A model generated the notes under the pieces. It saw only the letters and a list, made by a program, of their open reading frames with translations. It ran no database searches and was not told where the DNA came from. From assembly GCF_001050515.1 (NCBI RefSeq), contig NZ_CAHS01000011.1, positions 62,001 through 126,000 on the forward strand: DNA of 64,000 nucleotides, given 5' to 3'. Each line of letters opens with the position of its first letter. The stretch's first letter is position 1. The position numbers and the translations under genes are program-made. The DNA is from Erwinia piriflorinigrans CFBP 5888. Its GTDB lineage: Bacteria > Pseudomonadota > Gammaproteobacteria > Enterobacterales > Enterobacteriaceae. Positions 1 to 12,596 of this stretch are shown one piece after another.

Positions 1-134
1 TGACCGCCGAGCCGCTGCAATTGCGCGCCGGGTTAGATGCGGTCTGGCAGAAGATAATCAATCAGTTTGATTGGCGGGCGAGTTTGCCTGAAGTGATGCG
101 CACCGGGCTGGTGCAGGACGTTCCACAAAATTAA
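1..134 (+). CDS. truC: tRNA pseudouridine(65) synthase TruC, C-terminal end only
   Basis: This is the last 43 codons of a gene that enters from the left edge and ends in TAA at 132-134. The readable tail, with a stretch LQLRAGLDAVWQ, resembles the C-terminus of TruC, which makes pseudouridine 65 in certain tRNAs. The catalytic domain lies outside the window, so the call rests on tail similarity and on the gene being directly followed by yqcA, the usual enterobacterial order. The 21-bp gap to the next start suggests co-transcription. Confidence 0.7.
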   Translation, partial: TAEPLQLRAGLDAVWQKIINQFDWRASLPEVMRTGLVQDVPQN

Positions 135-155
135 GTATGAGTAATGGAGAAGATG

Positions 156-605
156 ATGGCTGAAGTAGGCATTTTTGTTGGCACCGTTTATGGAAACGCG
201 CTGTTAGTCGCTGAAGAAGCTGAACCTTTGCTAACGCAGGCGGGCCACAAAGTCACAATTTTTGACGATCCGACCCTGGAAGAGTGGCAGCGTTATGCGG
301 ATAAAGTGGTGCTGGTCGTCACCTCCACCACCGGTCATGGCGATCTGCCGGACTGCATTGTCCCGCTGTATCAGTCTGTTAAAGATAAGCTGGGCTATCA
401 GCCCGGGCTGCGCTATGGCATTATCGCGCTTGGCGACAGTAGCTATGACAATTTCTGTGGCGGTGGCAAAACGTTTGACGCGCTGTTATCTGAACAGAGT
501 GCGGTACGCGTGGGCGAAATGCTGTTGGTGGATGCGAGCGAACACCCGGAACCTGAAGAGGTCACCTCGCCGTGGATCGAGCAGTGGGCTAAACTTTTAG
601 GCTAA
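156..605 (+). CDS. yqcA: Flavodoxin-like protein YqcA (MioC family)
   Basis: This encodes a 149-residue short-chain flavodoxin, a cytosolic FMN-binding electron carrier whose physiological partner is not settled in this family. The FMN phosphate loop is seen at residues 8-15 (VGTVYGNA), a second FMN loop near 54-66 ([11 protein letters not shown]), and the isoalloxazine-side loop near 90-103 ([14 protein letters not shown]). I chose the third of three nearby in-frame ATGs: it gives the 149-residue family length, begins MAEVGIF as in E. coli, and has GGAG at 146-149 about six bases upstream. It lies immediately downstream of truC, probably in one transcript. Confidence 0.9.
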   Translation: MAEVGIFVGTVYGNALLVAEEAEPLLTQAGHKVTIFDDPTLEEWQRYADKVVLVVTSTTGHGDLPDCIVPLYQSVKDKLGYQPGLRYGIIALGDSSYDNFCGGGKTFDALLSEQSAVRVGEMLLVDASEHPEPEEVTSPWIEQWAKLLG

Positions 606-712
606 AGGGCCGACAGGAGCGGACTTTTTACCGGTTCGCCGCCTGTTATGCACACGGTTAAAAAGGTCACTCCTGGGGCATTTGATTCATCACCTTGCAC
701 CCGGGACAACCA

Positions 713-1852
713 ATGAAAATTGTTATCGCTCCTGATTCTTACAAAGAAAGCCTCTCTGCCTTACAGGTCGCCACCCAGATTGAACTGGGCTTCCGCGATA
801 TTTTTCCCGATGCGCAATATATCAAACTGCCTGTTGCAGACGGCGGCGAAGGGACGGTTGACGCTATGGTCGCTGCGACTGGCGGGAAAATCATCCCTTT
901 GCAAGCCACCGGGCCGCTGGGAAATACCGTTGATGCATTCTACGGCCTGTCCGGCGACGGGCAGTGCGCCATTATTGAAATGGCGGCTGCCAGCGGGCTG
1001 GAGGGGGTACCTGCCGCACAGCGGGATGTGATGACCGCGACCAGCTGGGGAACCGGAGAACTGATGCGTGATGCGCTGGATAAGGGCGTCAAACGGATGA
1101 TTATCGGCATGGGTGGCAGTGCGACCAATGACGGTGGGGCGGGGATGATTCAGGCATTGGGCGCGAAGCTGCTGGACCAGCAGGGCAAGCGCATTGGCTA
1201 TGGCGGTGCTGAACTGACAAGGCTGGCTTCTATCGATCTCAGCGGATTCGATAGCCGAATTGCTGATTGCCAGATTGACGTTGCCTGCGACGTGTCCAAT
1301 CCGTTGACCGGCGAGCAGGGGGCATCCGCCGTGTTTGGCCCACAAAAAGGGGCCACGCCACAACAGGTCGTAAAGCTGGATCATGCGCTGAAGCACTTCG
1401 CGGCGCTGATCCTGCGAGAGATGCACTGCGATGTGTTGACCCTTGCGGGGGGAGGGGCTGCGGGTGGTATGGGAGCCGGGCTTTATGCCTTCTGTCGTGC
1501 CACGCTGCGTCCGGGGATTGATATTGTTACTGAAGCGCTCGGACTGGATCTCCTGGTGCGGGATGCCTCGCTGGTGATCACCGGAGAAGGGCGCATCGAC
1601 AGCCAGACCATTCAGGGTAAAGTGCCTGTGGGAGTGGCGCGGGTGGCAAAACGGTATCATAAGCCGGTGATCGCCATTGCCGGAAGCCTCTCCCGCGATG
1701 TGGGCGTGGTGCATCAGCACGGGCTGGACGCGGTATTCAGCGTGATTTACCGCATCTGTAGCCTGGATGATGCGCTCCAGGAAGCCGCTGAAAATGTGCG
1801 TATGACGGCGCGTAACGTTGCCGCTACCCTCAATATCGGGCGGCAAATATAA
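713..1852 (+). CDS. Glycerate 2-kinase (GarK/GlxK family)
   Basis: This 379-residue kinase phosphorylates D-glycerate with ATP to give 2-phosphoglycerate, feeding the products of glyoxylate or glucarate/galactarate breakdown into glycolysis. The sequence starts MKIVIAPDSYKESLSA, and it holds the family's glycine-rich GMGGSATNDGGAGM segment near residue 135 and LAGGGAAGGMGAGL near 250; these match GlxK and GarK across the full length. The ATG at 713 gives the standard length; a TTG 18 bases upstream is less likely. In E. coli the gud glucarate genes flank barA; here only this kinase stands in that place, so the glucarate enzymes are not beside it. I cannot say which paralogue it is. Confidence 0.9.
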   Translation: MKIVIAPDSYKESLSALQVATQIELGFRDIFPDAQYIKLPVADGGEGTVDAMVAATGGKIIPLQATGPLGNTVDAFYGLSGDGQCAIIEMAAASGLEGVPAAQRDVMTATSWGTGELMRDALDKGVKRMIIGMGGSATNDGGAGMIQALGAKLLDQQGKRIGYGGAELTRLASIDLSGFDSRIADCQIDVACDVSNPLTGEQGASAVFGPQKGATPQQVVKLDHALKHFAALILREMHCDVLTLAGGGAAGGMGAGLYAFCRATLRPGIDIVTEALGLDLLVRDASLVITGEGRIDSQTIQGKVPVGVARVAKRYHKPVIAIAGSLSRDVGVVHQHGLDAVFSVIYRICSLDDALQEAAENVRMTARNVAATLNIGRQI

Positions 1853-1907
1853 TCGGCAGGGGCGATATCATCGCGTTATTTATCCTGTCGTGGTCTCACT
1901 GCTGTCG

Positions 1908-4637
1908 TTACCGTTTCAGCCGTTCCTTAGCTAGTCGCGCCACATTGTGCATTTCGTCCAGCAGCTCCAGCAGCTCGGGTTCTGACGCCGTGATATCGTC
2001 ACTGTGGCGTAGATTTTTTTCCAGCTGCAGACAGAGCTGTTTCATGCGTGGCACGCCGCTATAACTGGCACTGCCGTGTAGTTTATGAATGATATCGCAC
2101 AGTGCCCCGGCGTTGTTATCTGCCGTATGCTGCTCCACCAGCTTTTCTACCTCGGGCAAAAAGTCGACCAGCATCTGCAAAAGATCGTGCGCCAGATCGG
2201 GCTTATTCGCGGCCTGGCGCAGTGCCATCGCCCAGTCGAGAGAGGCCGGAACCTCCACCACTGGCGGCAGTACATGCTGCCCGGTTGATGAATAACGGGC
2301 CAGCAGGTGGCTAAGCCTCTGCTCATCGATAGGCTTGGCGAGATAGTCATTCATCCCCGCTTTCATCAGCTGCTCGCGTTCGCCGTCCATTGCATGAGCG
2401 GTGACGGCAACAATCGGGGTATTCGCATGTTGTGGCATTTCGCGGATCAATTCACTGGCGCGGATGCCATCAATATCAGGCATTTGAATATCCATCAGAA
2501 TGATATCGAGATGCTGCTGCCGCGCCTGCACAATCGCCGCTTCACCACTGCCGCACAGGACAATATCGACCACCAGTTCTTCCAGCAGCGCACCGATAAG
2601 TTTAAGGTTCGCCGGATTATCATCCACCGCCATCACCCGCAGTGGCAGAAGCGTGCGTTCTGGCTGTGGCAGCATATCGCGTCGATGGTGGTGATCGACC
2701 AGAACCGGCAGCAGGCGCGTCATGGACAGGGGTTTAATCAGGCAGGCGGTCACGCCACGCGCTTTCAATTCTTCCGCATATATCTGCATCTGGAAGGGCA
2801 GAGCAATGATCACGCTGTTGGCGCGTTGCAACATCGGCGCGAGCTGTTCTTCGCCAATCTCAAGGTTTTGCCTCTGCACCACCGGCAGCCCCATCAGCAG
2901 TACATCGTAGTGGTCTTCCGCCAGCTCATCGAGTGAGGGACTGTAACTCACCCTCATTGGGGTGGCATTGAGCATCTCCAATACCGCTTTTGCCGCCGCT
3001 GCGTTAGGTTCAATGTAAGCCAGATGCTGATTTTCGATACAATCCATGATGCTCGGATCGCTGGCGGCGTTAGGGTTAAGTGCCAGGTTAACATGGAACC
3101 AGAAGGTTGAACCGCGATGCAGTCGGCTGTGGAATGAGATTTCGCCGCCCATCTCATTAACCAGCTTTTGGGTGATCACCAGCCCCAGTCCGGTGCCGCC
3201 GTGACGGCGTGAAATGCTGGCATCCGCCTGGCGGAATGCCTGGAACAGCTGCGACTGCTGTTTGTCAGATATGCCGATGCCCGTGTCATGGATCTGCACT
3301 TCCAACTCCATGCGGTTATTGCTCAATGCGCGCTTTTCCACACGAATATCGATATTGCCAGATTCGGTAAACTTAATGGCATTACCCAGCAGATTAACGA
3401 TGATCTGCTGCATGCGCATCGGATCGCCAATGGCATTATCCGGCACATCACTCTGAATATTCAGCGTGAGCTCCAGCCCTTTCTCATGCGCGGACTGTGC
3501 CAGTAACACCACCACTTCATCCAGGGTGGCACGCAGCGGGAACGGAATGGTTTCCAGCACCAGCTTTCCGGCTTCCAGCTTAGAGAAATCCAGCACGTCA
3601 TTGATAATGCCCAGCAGATTATTGGCCGAGCGCTCAATGGTATGCAAATAGTCGCGCTGGGTTGAGTTGAGAGTGGTCTTCAGCGTCTGGCGGGTAAAGC
3701 CGATCACTCCGTTGAGGGGAGTGCGTAATTCGTGGGACATATTCGCCAGGAATTCTGACTTGATACGCGCCGCTTCCTGGGCGCGTCGCTTCGCCAGATC
3801 CAGCTCAACATTCTGAATTTCCATCTGTTCCAGCGTTTCACGCAGATCTGAGGTGGCCTGATCGATATTCTGCTGCATCTCTTCGTGGTAGGCGGTGAGC
3901 GACATGGCCATCGAATTGATACCGTTTTTCAACACGTCAAGTTCGCCCAGCATGTAGCCTTCCACACGGCTGTCGAGCTGCCCACGGCGGATGCGGTCAA
4001 CGGTACTCACCATATTGCGGATGGGCCAGGTAACGTCACGCATCAAACGATAAGCAAACAGCATCGCGATACACAGACATAGCAGCAGCAGTAGCGTAGA
4101 GATAAACACCTCTTTGTACTGCTGCAGTCTGACCGATTGCAGATCCAGCTCAATCGCAACATAACCAAGCGGATTACCGGTTGGTTTGGCATCCTGATCG
4201 GGTGATTCATCCGGATAATAGCTTTCAGAAAGAATTGGAGTGCGCAGGATGACGGAATTACCATAACGCAGTTTCATGGTTTGCCTGGTTAAGGGCGTGT
4301 TATCCGGCAGGCGCAGCAGGTCCGGAGCCTGATGATAATTCGAGGTAACGAAAAGCTGATTATGGTCGTCAAAAACTGAAATAGCCCGCACAATACCCGA
4401 GTGGCGGCGATGTAGCAGGCTAACTAACTGGCGTACTGATTCACGGCTGTGAAAGGTCATGCCGTACTCGCTGGAAACGGCCAGCGGTTCGATAATATTG
4501 ATCCCGGCATCCGTCAACTGGCCCTGTAATTCGTTGTAGCGGTTAACAACAAAAAAAGTGGAAAGCAGCAGGCCGATCATCAAGGTCGGTGCCAGAATCA
4601 AAATCATCATGCGCGCCCGCAGGCTGTATTTGGTCAT
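1908..4637 (-). CDS. barA: Hybrid sensor histidine kinase BarA
   Basis: This 909-residue inner-membrane tripartite kinase phosphorylates the response regulator UvrY/GacA. That system drives the Csr small RNAs and so controls carbon use, motility and virulence in enterobacteria. In order it shows a transmembrane segment just after the N-terminus, a periplasmic region, a second transmembrane segment near residue 180, HAMP, a histidine-kinase domain with phospho-acceptor motif [10 protein letters not shown] near 300, an ATPase domain ending [10 protein letters not shown], a receiver domain with [11 protein letters not shown] near 710, and an HPt domain with HKLHGSA near 850. The start chosen is the second of a tandem ATG pair preceded by AGGGA; a longer reading frame adds 15 atypical residues. 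It is divergent from rlmD. Confidence 0.95.
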   Translation of the reverse strand: MTKYSLRARMMILILAPTLMIGLLLSTFFVVNRYNELQGQLTDAGINIIEPLAVSSEYGMTFHSRESVRQLVSLLHRRHSGIVRAISVFDDHNQLFVTSNYHQAPDLLRLPDNTPLTRQTMKLRYGNSVILRTPILSESYYPDESPDQDAKPTGNPLGYVAIELDLQSVRLQQYKEVFISTLLLLLCLCIAMLFAYRLMRDVTWPIRNMVSTVDRIRRGQLDSRVEGYMLGELDVLKNGINSMAMSLTAYHEEMQQNIDQATSDLRETLEQMEIQNVELDLAKRRAQEAARIKSEFLANMSHELRTPLNGVIGFTRQTLKTTLNSTQRDYLHTIERSANNLLGIINDVLDFSKLEAGKLVLETIPFPLRATLDEVVVLLAQSAHEKGLELTLNIQSDVPDNAIGDPMRMQQIIVNLLGNAIKFTESGNIDIRVEKRALSNNRMELEVQIHDTGIGISDKQQSQLFQAFRQADASISRRHGGTGLGLVITQKLVNEMGGEISFHSRLHRGSTFWFHVNLALNPNAASDPSIMDCIENQHLAYIEPNAAAAKAVLEMLNATPMRVSYSPSLDELAEDHYDVLLMGLPVVQRQNLEIGEEQLAPMLQRANSVIIALPFQMQIYAEELKARGVTACLIKPLSMTRLLPVLVDHHHRRDMLPQPERTLLPLRVMAVDDNPANLKLIGALLEELVVDIVLCGSGEAAIVQARQQHLDIILMDIQMPDIDGIRASELIREMPQHANTPIVAVTAHAMDGEREQLMKAGMNDYLAKPIDEQRLSHLLARYSSTGQHVLPPVVEVPASLDWAMALRQAANKPDLAHDLLQMLVDFLPEVEKLVEQHTADNNAGALCDIIHKLHGSASYSGVPRMKQLCLQLEKNLRHSDDITASEPELLELLDEMHNVARLAKERLKR

Positions 4638-4778
4638 CATATTCCCTGTGTGCGACAGTGCGCGGTGCCGTCCATTTGGCATTGTGTCCTTAAAAGGTCG
4701 AATTATGACTGACGTTATGTCAGGCTACGCCCGTTTTTTTACCATCATCATATTTACTTTTCGAGAACGAAAAAAATA

Positions 4779-6095
4779 ATGGCGCAATTCTACTCTGCAA
4801 AAAGGCGCGTGACGACCCGCCAGACAATTACCGTAACCGTCCATGAGCTGGACAGCTTTGGTCAGGGCGTGGCGCACCATAATGGCAAGGCGCTGTTCGT
4901 ACAGGGAGCACTGCCTGACGAAGTCGCCGAAGTGAGCATCACTGAAGACAAACGCCATTTTTCACGCGGAGTAGCAAAACGCATCATTACCGCCAGCCCG
5001 CATCGTGTCGAACCCCGTTGCCCTCATTATAGCCACTGTGGCGGCTGCCAGCAGCAGCATGCCTCCCCGGCTCTGCAACAAATCGGTAAAGCCAAAGCGC
5101 TAAGCCGTCTGTTGTCAAAGTCGTGCGGCGAGGCGGTGGAAGTGGACGATATTATCGCCGCCCAGCCGTGGGGCTATCGCCGACGCGCGCGCCTCGGGCT
5201 TAGCTTCCAGCCGAAAAGCCAGAGCTTACAGATGGGATTTCGTGAGAAATCCTCCAGTGAACTGGTCAATATTTCGCAATGCCCTATATTAAAACCCGAG
5301 CTTAACGCATTGCTCCGGCCACTTCATGCGGTGCTGAGCAGCCTGCAGGCGGTTCGTCGCCTCGGTCACGTCGAGCTGGTACAGGCAGATAACGGGCCAC
5401 TGCTGGTGTTACGCCATCTGGATGCGCTAACGGCGGAGGATCGACAAAAACTGGTACAGTTTTCGCATAAGTATCGGCTGTCATTATTTCTGGCCGCAGA
5501 AAGCGACACGCTGGAGCAGGTTAGCGGCGGGATGCCGCATTACCAGTCCCACGATCTGACCCTGACGTTCAGCCCGCGTGACTTTATTCAGGTTAATGAT
5601 GACGTTAACCAGCAAATGGTCGCGCGTGCGCTGGCGTGGCTTGACCTGCAACCAGAAGACCGTGTGCTGGATCTGTTCTGTGGAATGGGAAACTTTACGC
5701 TGCCAATGGGGAAAATGGCTAAAAATGTTGTGGGAGTGGAGGGCGTTGCAGCATTAGTGGCCAAGGCTGGGTATAATGCAGAATTAAATCGTCTTAATAA
5801 TGTGACGTTCTGGCAGCATAATCTTGAAGAGGATGTCAGCCGTCAGCCGTGGGCGGCGCAGGGATTCAATAAAGTATTACTTGATCCAGCGCGTGCCGGT
5901 GCAGCGGGAGTGATGGCGCATATCATTAAGATTGCGCCGCAACGGGTGGTCTATGTTTCCTGTAACCCCACGACGCTTGCCCGCGATAGTGAGATTTTGC
6001 TTACGTCCGGCTACCAGTTAGAAAGGGTAACGATGCTTGATATGTTTCCCCATACCGGGCACCTGGAATCTATGGTGCTGTTTAGCCGAAAATAA
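4779..6095 (+). CDS. rlmD: 23S rRNA (uracil-1939-C5)-methyltransferase RlmD
   Basis: This 438-residue SAM-dependent enzyme methylates U1939 of 23S rRNA. It has an N-terminal TRAM RNA-binding domain (about residues 15-70), then a [4Fe-4S]-ligating cysteine cluster ([14 protein letters not shown] plus QCPI near 168). A Rossmann-fold methyltransferase domain follows with [13 protein letters not shown] near residue 300 and the catalytic cysteine in [11 protein letters not shown] near 395. Length and motifs follow E. coli RlmD (433 residues) closely. It is divergent from barA and is followed after 32 bp by relA, an order conserved in enterobacteria. Confidence 0.95.
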   Translation: MAQFYSAKRRVTTRQTITVTVHELDSFGQGVAHHNGKALFVQGALPDEVAEVSITEDKRHFSRGVAKRIITASPHRVEPRCPHYSHCGGCQQQHASPALQQIGKAKALSRLLSKSCGEAVEVDDIIAAQPWGYRRRARLGLSFQPKSQSLQMGFREKSSSELVNISQCPILKPELNALLRPLHAVLSSLQAVRRLGHVELVQADNGPLLVLRHLDALTAEDRQKLVQFSHKYRLSLFLAAESDTLEQVSGGMPHYQSHDLTLTFSPRDFIQVNDDVNQQMVARALAWLDLQPEDRVLDLFCGMGNFTLPMGKMAKNVVGVEGVAALVAKAGYNAELNRLNNVTFWQHNLEEDVSRQPWAAQGFNKVLLDPARAGAAGVMAHIIKIAPQRVVYVSCNPTTLARDSEILLTSGYQLERVTMLDMFPHTGHLESMVLFSRK

Positions 6096-6127
6096 GTTCC
6101 TGAAAGGGGACGATGCCTGGAGAGCAT

Positions 6128-8362
6128 ATGGTTGCGGTAAGAAGTGCGCATCTTAATACGGCTGGCGAGTTTGCACTCGATCAATGGATCGCCGGGCTGG
6201 GGATCTCTAACCCGCAGTCATGTGAACGACTGGCCGATACCTGGCGCTATTGTGACACGGCGACAAAAAATCATCCCGATGCATCCCTGCTGCTGTGGCG
6301 CGGCGTTGAGATGGTGGAAATCCTCTCCATGCTCAGCATGGATAATGAGACGTTAAGCGCCGCCCTGCTTTTCCCGCTGGCCAATGCCAACGTGGTCACT
6401 GAAGAGGTGCTCGAAGCGCAGTTTGGTAAACCGATCGTCTCGCTGGTCCACGGCGTGCGCGACATGGATGCCATTCGCCAGTTAAAAGCCACGCATAATG
6501 ATTCGATGGCCTCCGAGCAGGTTGATAACGTGCGCCGTATGCTGCTGGCGATGGTGGAAGATTTTCGCTGCGTGGTGATCAAGCTGGCGGAACGTATCGC
6601 CCACCTGCGAGAAGTGAAAGATGCGCCGGAAGATGAGCGCGTGCTGGCGGCGAAAGAGTGTACCAATATCTATGCGCCGCTGGCGAACCGCCTCGGGATT
6701 GGCCAGCTCAAATGGGAGCTGGAGGATTTCTGCTTCCGCTACCTGCACCCGGAAGAGTACAAACGCATCGCCAAACTGCTGCACGAGCGGCGCATCGATC
6801 GTGAAGATTATATCGATACCTTTGTGCAATCACTGCGCACTGAAATCATTAAAGAGGGCGTAAAGGCCGAGGTGTATGGCCGCCCGAAACATATCTATAG
6901 CATCTGGCGCAAGATGCAGAAAAAGTCGCTGGCTTTCGATGAGCTGTTTGACGTGCGTGCGGTACGTATCGTTGCTGAACGTTTGCAGGACTGCTATGGC
7001 GCACTGGGTATCGTACATACGCTTTACCGCCATTTGCCGAACGAGTTTGACGACTACGTTGCCAATCCCAAACCCAACGGCTACCAGTCGATCCACACCG
7101 TGGTGCTGGGGCCGAAAGGCAAAACCGTCGAGATCCAGATCCGCACTCGCCAGATGCATGAAGATGCGGAACTGGGCGTTGCCGCGCACTGGAAGTATAA
7201 GGAAGGGGGCGTGGGCGGCAGCGCACGCGGCGCATCCGGCCATGAAGAGCGCATTGCCTGGCTGCGTAAGCTGATCACCTGGCAGGAAGAGATGGCGGAC
7301 TCCGGTGAGATGCTCGACGAAGTACGCAGTCAGGTATTCGACGATCGGGTTTATGTCTTTACGCCGAAAGGGGATGTGGTCGATCTGCCTGCCGGTTCGA
7401 CGCCGCTTGATTTCGCCTACCATATCCACAGTGATATTGGTCACCGCTGCATCGGGGCAAAAATTGGCGGGCGCATTGTGCCCTTTACCTATCAGCTGCA
7501 AATGGGCGATCAGATCGACATCATCACCCAGAAGCAGCCCAATCCAAGCCGCGACTGGCTGAACCCTAACCTCGGCTATGTCACCACCAGCCGTGGGCGC
7601 TCAAAGATCCACGCATGGTTCCGCAAGCAGGACCGCGACAAAAATATTATTGCCGGTCGGCAGATCCTCGACAACGAACTGAGTCATCTGGATATCAGCG
7701 TCAAAGAGGCAGAGAAAGTGCTGCTACCGCGCTATAACTACAACTCGCTGGACGAACTGCTGGCGGCGATTGGCGGCGGCGATGTGCGTCTGAATCAGAT
7801 GAGTAACTTCCTCCAGTCGAAGCTGCATAAGCTGAGCGCCGAAGAGGAAGATCGCGAGGCGCTGCGCCAGCTGACGCAGAAAACGTCCAATAGCGTGCCG
7901 CGTAGCAAAGAGAGTGGGCGCGTGGTGGTCGAGGGCGTTGGCAATCTGATGCATCATATTGCACGCTGCTGCCAGCCGATACCCGGTGACGACATCACCG
8001 GCTTTATCACCCAGGGGCGCGGTATTTCCATTCACCGCGCTGACTGTGACCAGCTGGCCGACCTGATATCACACGCGCCAGAACGCATCGTCGATGCCGT
8101 GTGGGGAGAAACCTATTCCAGCGGCTATTCGCTGGTGGTGCGTGTGACCGCGAACGACCGCAGCGGTCTGCTGCGCGATATCACCACTATTCTGGCCAAT
8201 GAAAAGGTCAATGTGCTCGGTGTTTCCAGCCACAGCGATACCAAAAAGCAGCTGGCAACCATTGATATGGATATTGAAATTTACAATCAGCAGGTACTGA
8301 GCCGGGTATTGGCGCGTCTGAATCAGGTGCCCGATATCATTGACGCCAGGCGTCTGCATTAA
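6128..8362 (+). CDS. relA: GTP pyrophosphokinase RelA (ppGpp synthetase I)
   Basis: This 744-residue ribosome-associated enzyme makes pppGpp/ppGpp when uncharged tRNA enters the A site. It has an N-terminal degenerate HD domain: the hydrolase metal motif is replaced by hydrophobic residues around 80-90, as in the synthetase-only RelA branch. The synthetase domain around 240-350 contains GRPKHIYSIWRKM and the DELFDVRAVR strand. A TGS domain starts near 405 (VYVFTPKGDVVDLPAGST), a conserved cysteine region ARCCQPIPGDD lies near 610, and a C-terminal ACT domain near 660-744 contains RVTANDRSGLL. I chose the ATG at 6128, which gives MVAVRSAH and the 744-residue length of E. coli RelA, with GGAGAG just upstream. 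It ends 28 bp before mazG, with no mazEF between. Confidence 0.96.
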   Translation: MVAVRSAHLNTAGEFALDQWIAGLGISNPQSCERLADTWRYCDTATKNHPDASLLLWRGVEMVEILSMLSMDNETLSAALLFPLANANVVTEEVLEAQFGKPIVSLVHGVRDMDAIRQLKATHNDSMASEQVDNVRRMLLAMVEDFRCVVIKLAERIAHLREVKDAPEDERVLAAKECTNIYAPLANRLGIGQLKWELEDFCFRYLHPEEYKRIAKLLHERRIDREDYIDTFVQSLRTEIIKEGVKAEVYGRPKHIYSIWRKMQKKSLAFDELFDVRAVRIVAERLQDCYGALGIVHTLYRHLPNEFDDYVANPKPNGYQSIHTVVLGPKGKTVEIQIRTRQMHEDAELGVAAHWKYKEGGVGGSARGASGHEERIAWLRKLITWQEEMADSGEMLDEVRSQVFDDRVYVFTPKGDVVDLPAGSTPLDFAYHIHSDIGHRCIGAKIGGRIVPFTYQLQMGDQIDIITQKQPNPSRDWLNPNLGYVTTSRGRSKIHAWFRKQDRDKNIIAGRQILDNELSHLDISVKEAEKVLLPRYNYNSLDELLAAIGGGDVRLNQMSNFLQSKLHKLSAEEEDREALRQLTQKTSNSVPRSKESGRVVVEGVGNLMHHIARCCQPIPGDDITGFITQGRGISIHRADCDQLADLISHAPERIVDAVWGETYSSGYSLVVRVTANDRSGLLRDITTILANEKVNVLGVSSHSDTKKQLATIDMDIEIYNQQVLSRVLARLNQVPDIIDARRLH

Positions 8363-8390
8363 CCCGTCTGACCGAATAAAAACGACCTGA

Positions 8391-9179
8391 ATGGATAACA
8401 CTATGACTTCTCTCGATCGCCTGCTGGGCATCATGAAAATCCTGCGCGACCCGGAAAACGGCTGTCCGTGGGATCGCCAGCAGACTTTTGCTTCCATTGC
8501 GCCCTATACGCTGGAAGAAGCCTATGAAGCGATTGACGCCATCAATCGTGCTGATTATGACGATCTGCGCGGCGAACTGGGTGACCTGCTTTTCCAGGTG
8601 GTGTTTTACGCCCAGATGGCCCAGGAGCAGGGGCATTTCAACTTTGATGATATTTGCCAGACTATCAGCGATAAGCTGGAGCGTCGCCATCCGCATATCT
8701 TTGCCAGCGCGCAGGATAGCGATCGGGCGCAGAGCGACTGGGAAACCATCAAAAGCGCCGAGCGTGCAGAGAAAGCACAGCACTCGGCGCTCGATGATAT
8801 TCCCCATGCGCTACCGGCCCTGATGCGCGCCCATAAAATCCAGAAACGCTGTAGCAGCGTGGGCTTTGACTGGGATACCCTCGGGCCGGTGTTGGATAAA
8901 GTGCATGAAGAGATTGATGAAGTGATGCACGAAGCGCAGCAGGCGGTAATCGACCGCGACAAGCTGGAAGAGGAAATTGGCGATTTGCTGTTTGCCACGG
9001 TCAATCTGTCGCGTCATCTCGGCAGTAAAGCGGAAACTGCCTTGCAAAAGGCCAATCTCAAGTTTGAACGTCGCTTCCGCCAGGTTGAGCAGATCATTGC
9101 CGCACAGGGCTTGCAGATGCAGCAGGCGAGCTTGGATCAAATGGAAGCCGCATGGCAAATCGTCAAATCGCAGGAATAG
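8391..9179 (+). CDS. mazG: Nucleoside triphosphate pyrophosphohydrolase MazG
   Basis: This protein hydrolyses (d)NTPs to monophosphates and pyrophosphate; in E. coli it lowers ppGpp during starvation. The 262-residue reading has two tandem all-alpha MazG domains. The first has DPENGCPWD near residue 23 and the acidic helix motif EEAYEAID...GELGDLLFQ. The second starts near residue 145, with KVHEEIDEV and EEEIGDLLFAT. A second ATG at 8403 (MTSLDRLLG) is an alternative start that fits the family N-terminus better; neither start has a strong ribosome-binding site. The toxin-antitoxin pair mazEF that precedes mazG in E. coli is missing. Confidence 0.93.
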   Translation: MDNTMTSLDRLLGIMKILRDPENGCPWDRQQTFASIAPYTLEEAYEAIDAINRADYDDLRGELGDLLFQVVFYAQMAQEQGHFNFDDICQTISDKLERRHPHIFASAQDSDRAQSDWETIKSAERAEKAQHSALDDIPHALPALMRAHKIQKRCSSVGFDWDTLGPVLDKVHEEIDEVMHEAQQAVIDRDKLEEEIGDLLFATVNLSRHLGSKAETALQKANLKFERRFRQVEQIIAAQGLQMQQASLDQMEAAWQIVKSQE

Positions 9180-9290
9180 TTAGCTGACACGATTCAACAA
9201 AAGTGTGACGCACGTCAACCTCCTGCGGCCAACATTCAGGTAATCTCATGCGGTAAATACGGTGGGACGCACACAACTGGAAACGATTAA

Positions 9291-9319
9291 TTGTCGGCCC
9301 CGGGGGTTTCGGGTATACT
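9291..9319 (+). promoter_or_regulatory. Sigma-70-type promoter upstream of pyrG
   Basis: A TTGTCG -35 element (9291-9296) and a TATACT -10 element (9314-9319) are separated by 17 bp, close to the sigma-70 consensus. The start codon of pyrG lies about 58 bp past the -10 element. The interval between mazG and pyrG is 198 bp, leaving room for an independent transcript. The elements are directly visible; promoter activity is inferred. Confidence 0.6.
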
Positions 9320-9356
9320 ATTTTCCCGTCTTGGTTATTCATTCCATCGTCTTTAA

Positions 9357-11015
<1,659 letters not shown>

Positions 11016-11027
11016 GTGTTTTCATAA

Positions 11028-12391
<1,364 letters not shown>

Positions 12392-12432
12392 GATGCTGAT
12401 ATCCTGAGCCCTAAGCGGCTGAGGTTTCTCTG

Positions 12433-12465
12433 AAAAGCCCTGTCTTCGGACGGGGCTTTTTTTTT
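12433..12465 (+). terminator. Intrinsic terminator after eno
   Basis: A stem AAAAGCCC-TGTC pairs with GAC-GGGGCTTTT around a C(TTCG)G tetraloop, followed by an unbroken T run to 12465. This is a textbook rho-independent terminator placed 42 bp after the eno stop codon. Confidence 0.92.
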
Positions 12466-12596
12466 CTTCTTTTATTATCAATAGATTACCTTGTTACCCT
12501 CCTCGGTGGGAATAATCCTAGTTAACGCTGGCATGACGTTTTCCCGTGTATTTTTGTGTAAATTGCCAGTAACTATTTGTGATTAGGATTGGATAA

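Noticed and set aside
761-1846. Long minus-strand open frame (361 codons) opposite the glycerate kinase gene
   Set aside because: It is the mirror of a well-conserved GC-rich gene, has no family similarity and no ribosome-binding site; the + strand protein matches GlxK/GarK throughout.
6830-7501. 223-codon minus-strand frame inside relA
   Set aside because: Mirror of a conserved frame; no independent support.
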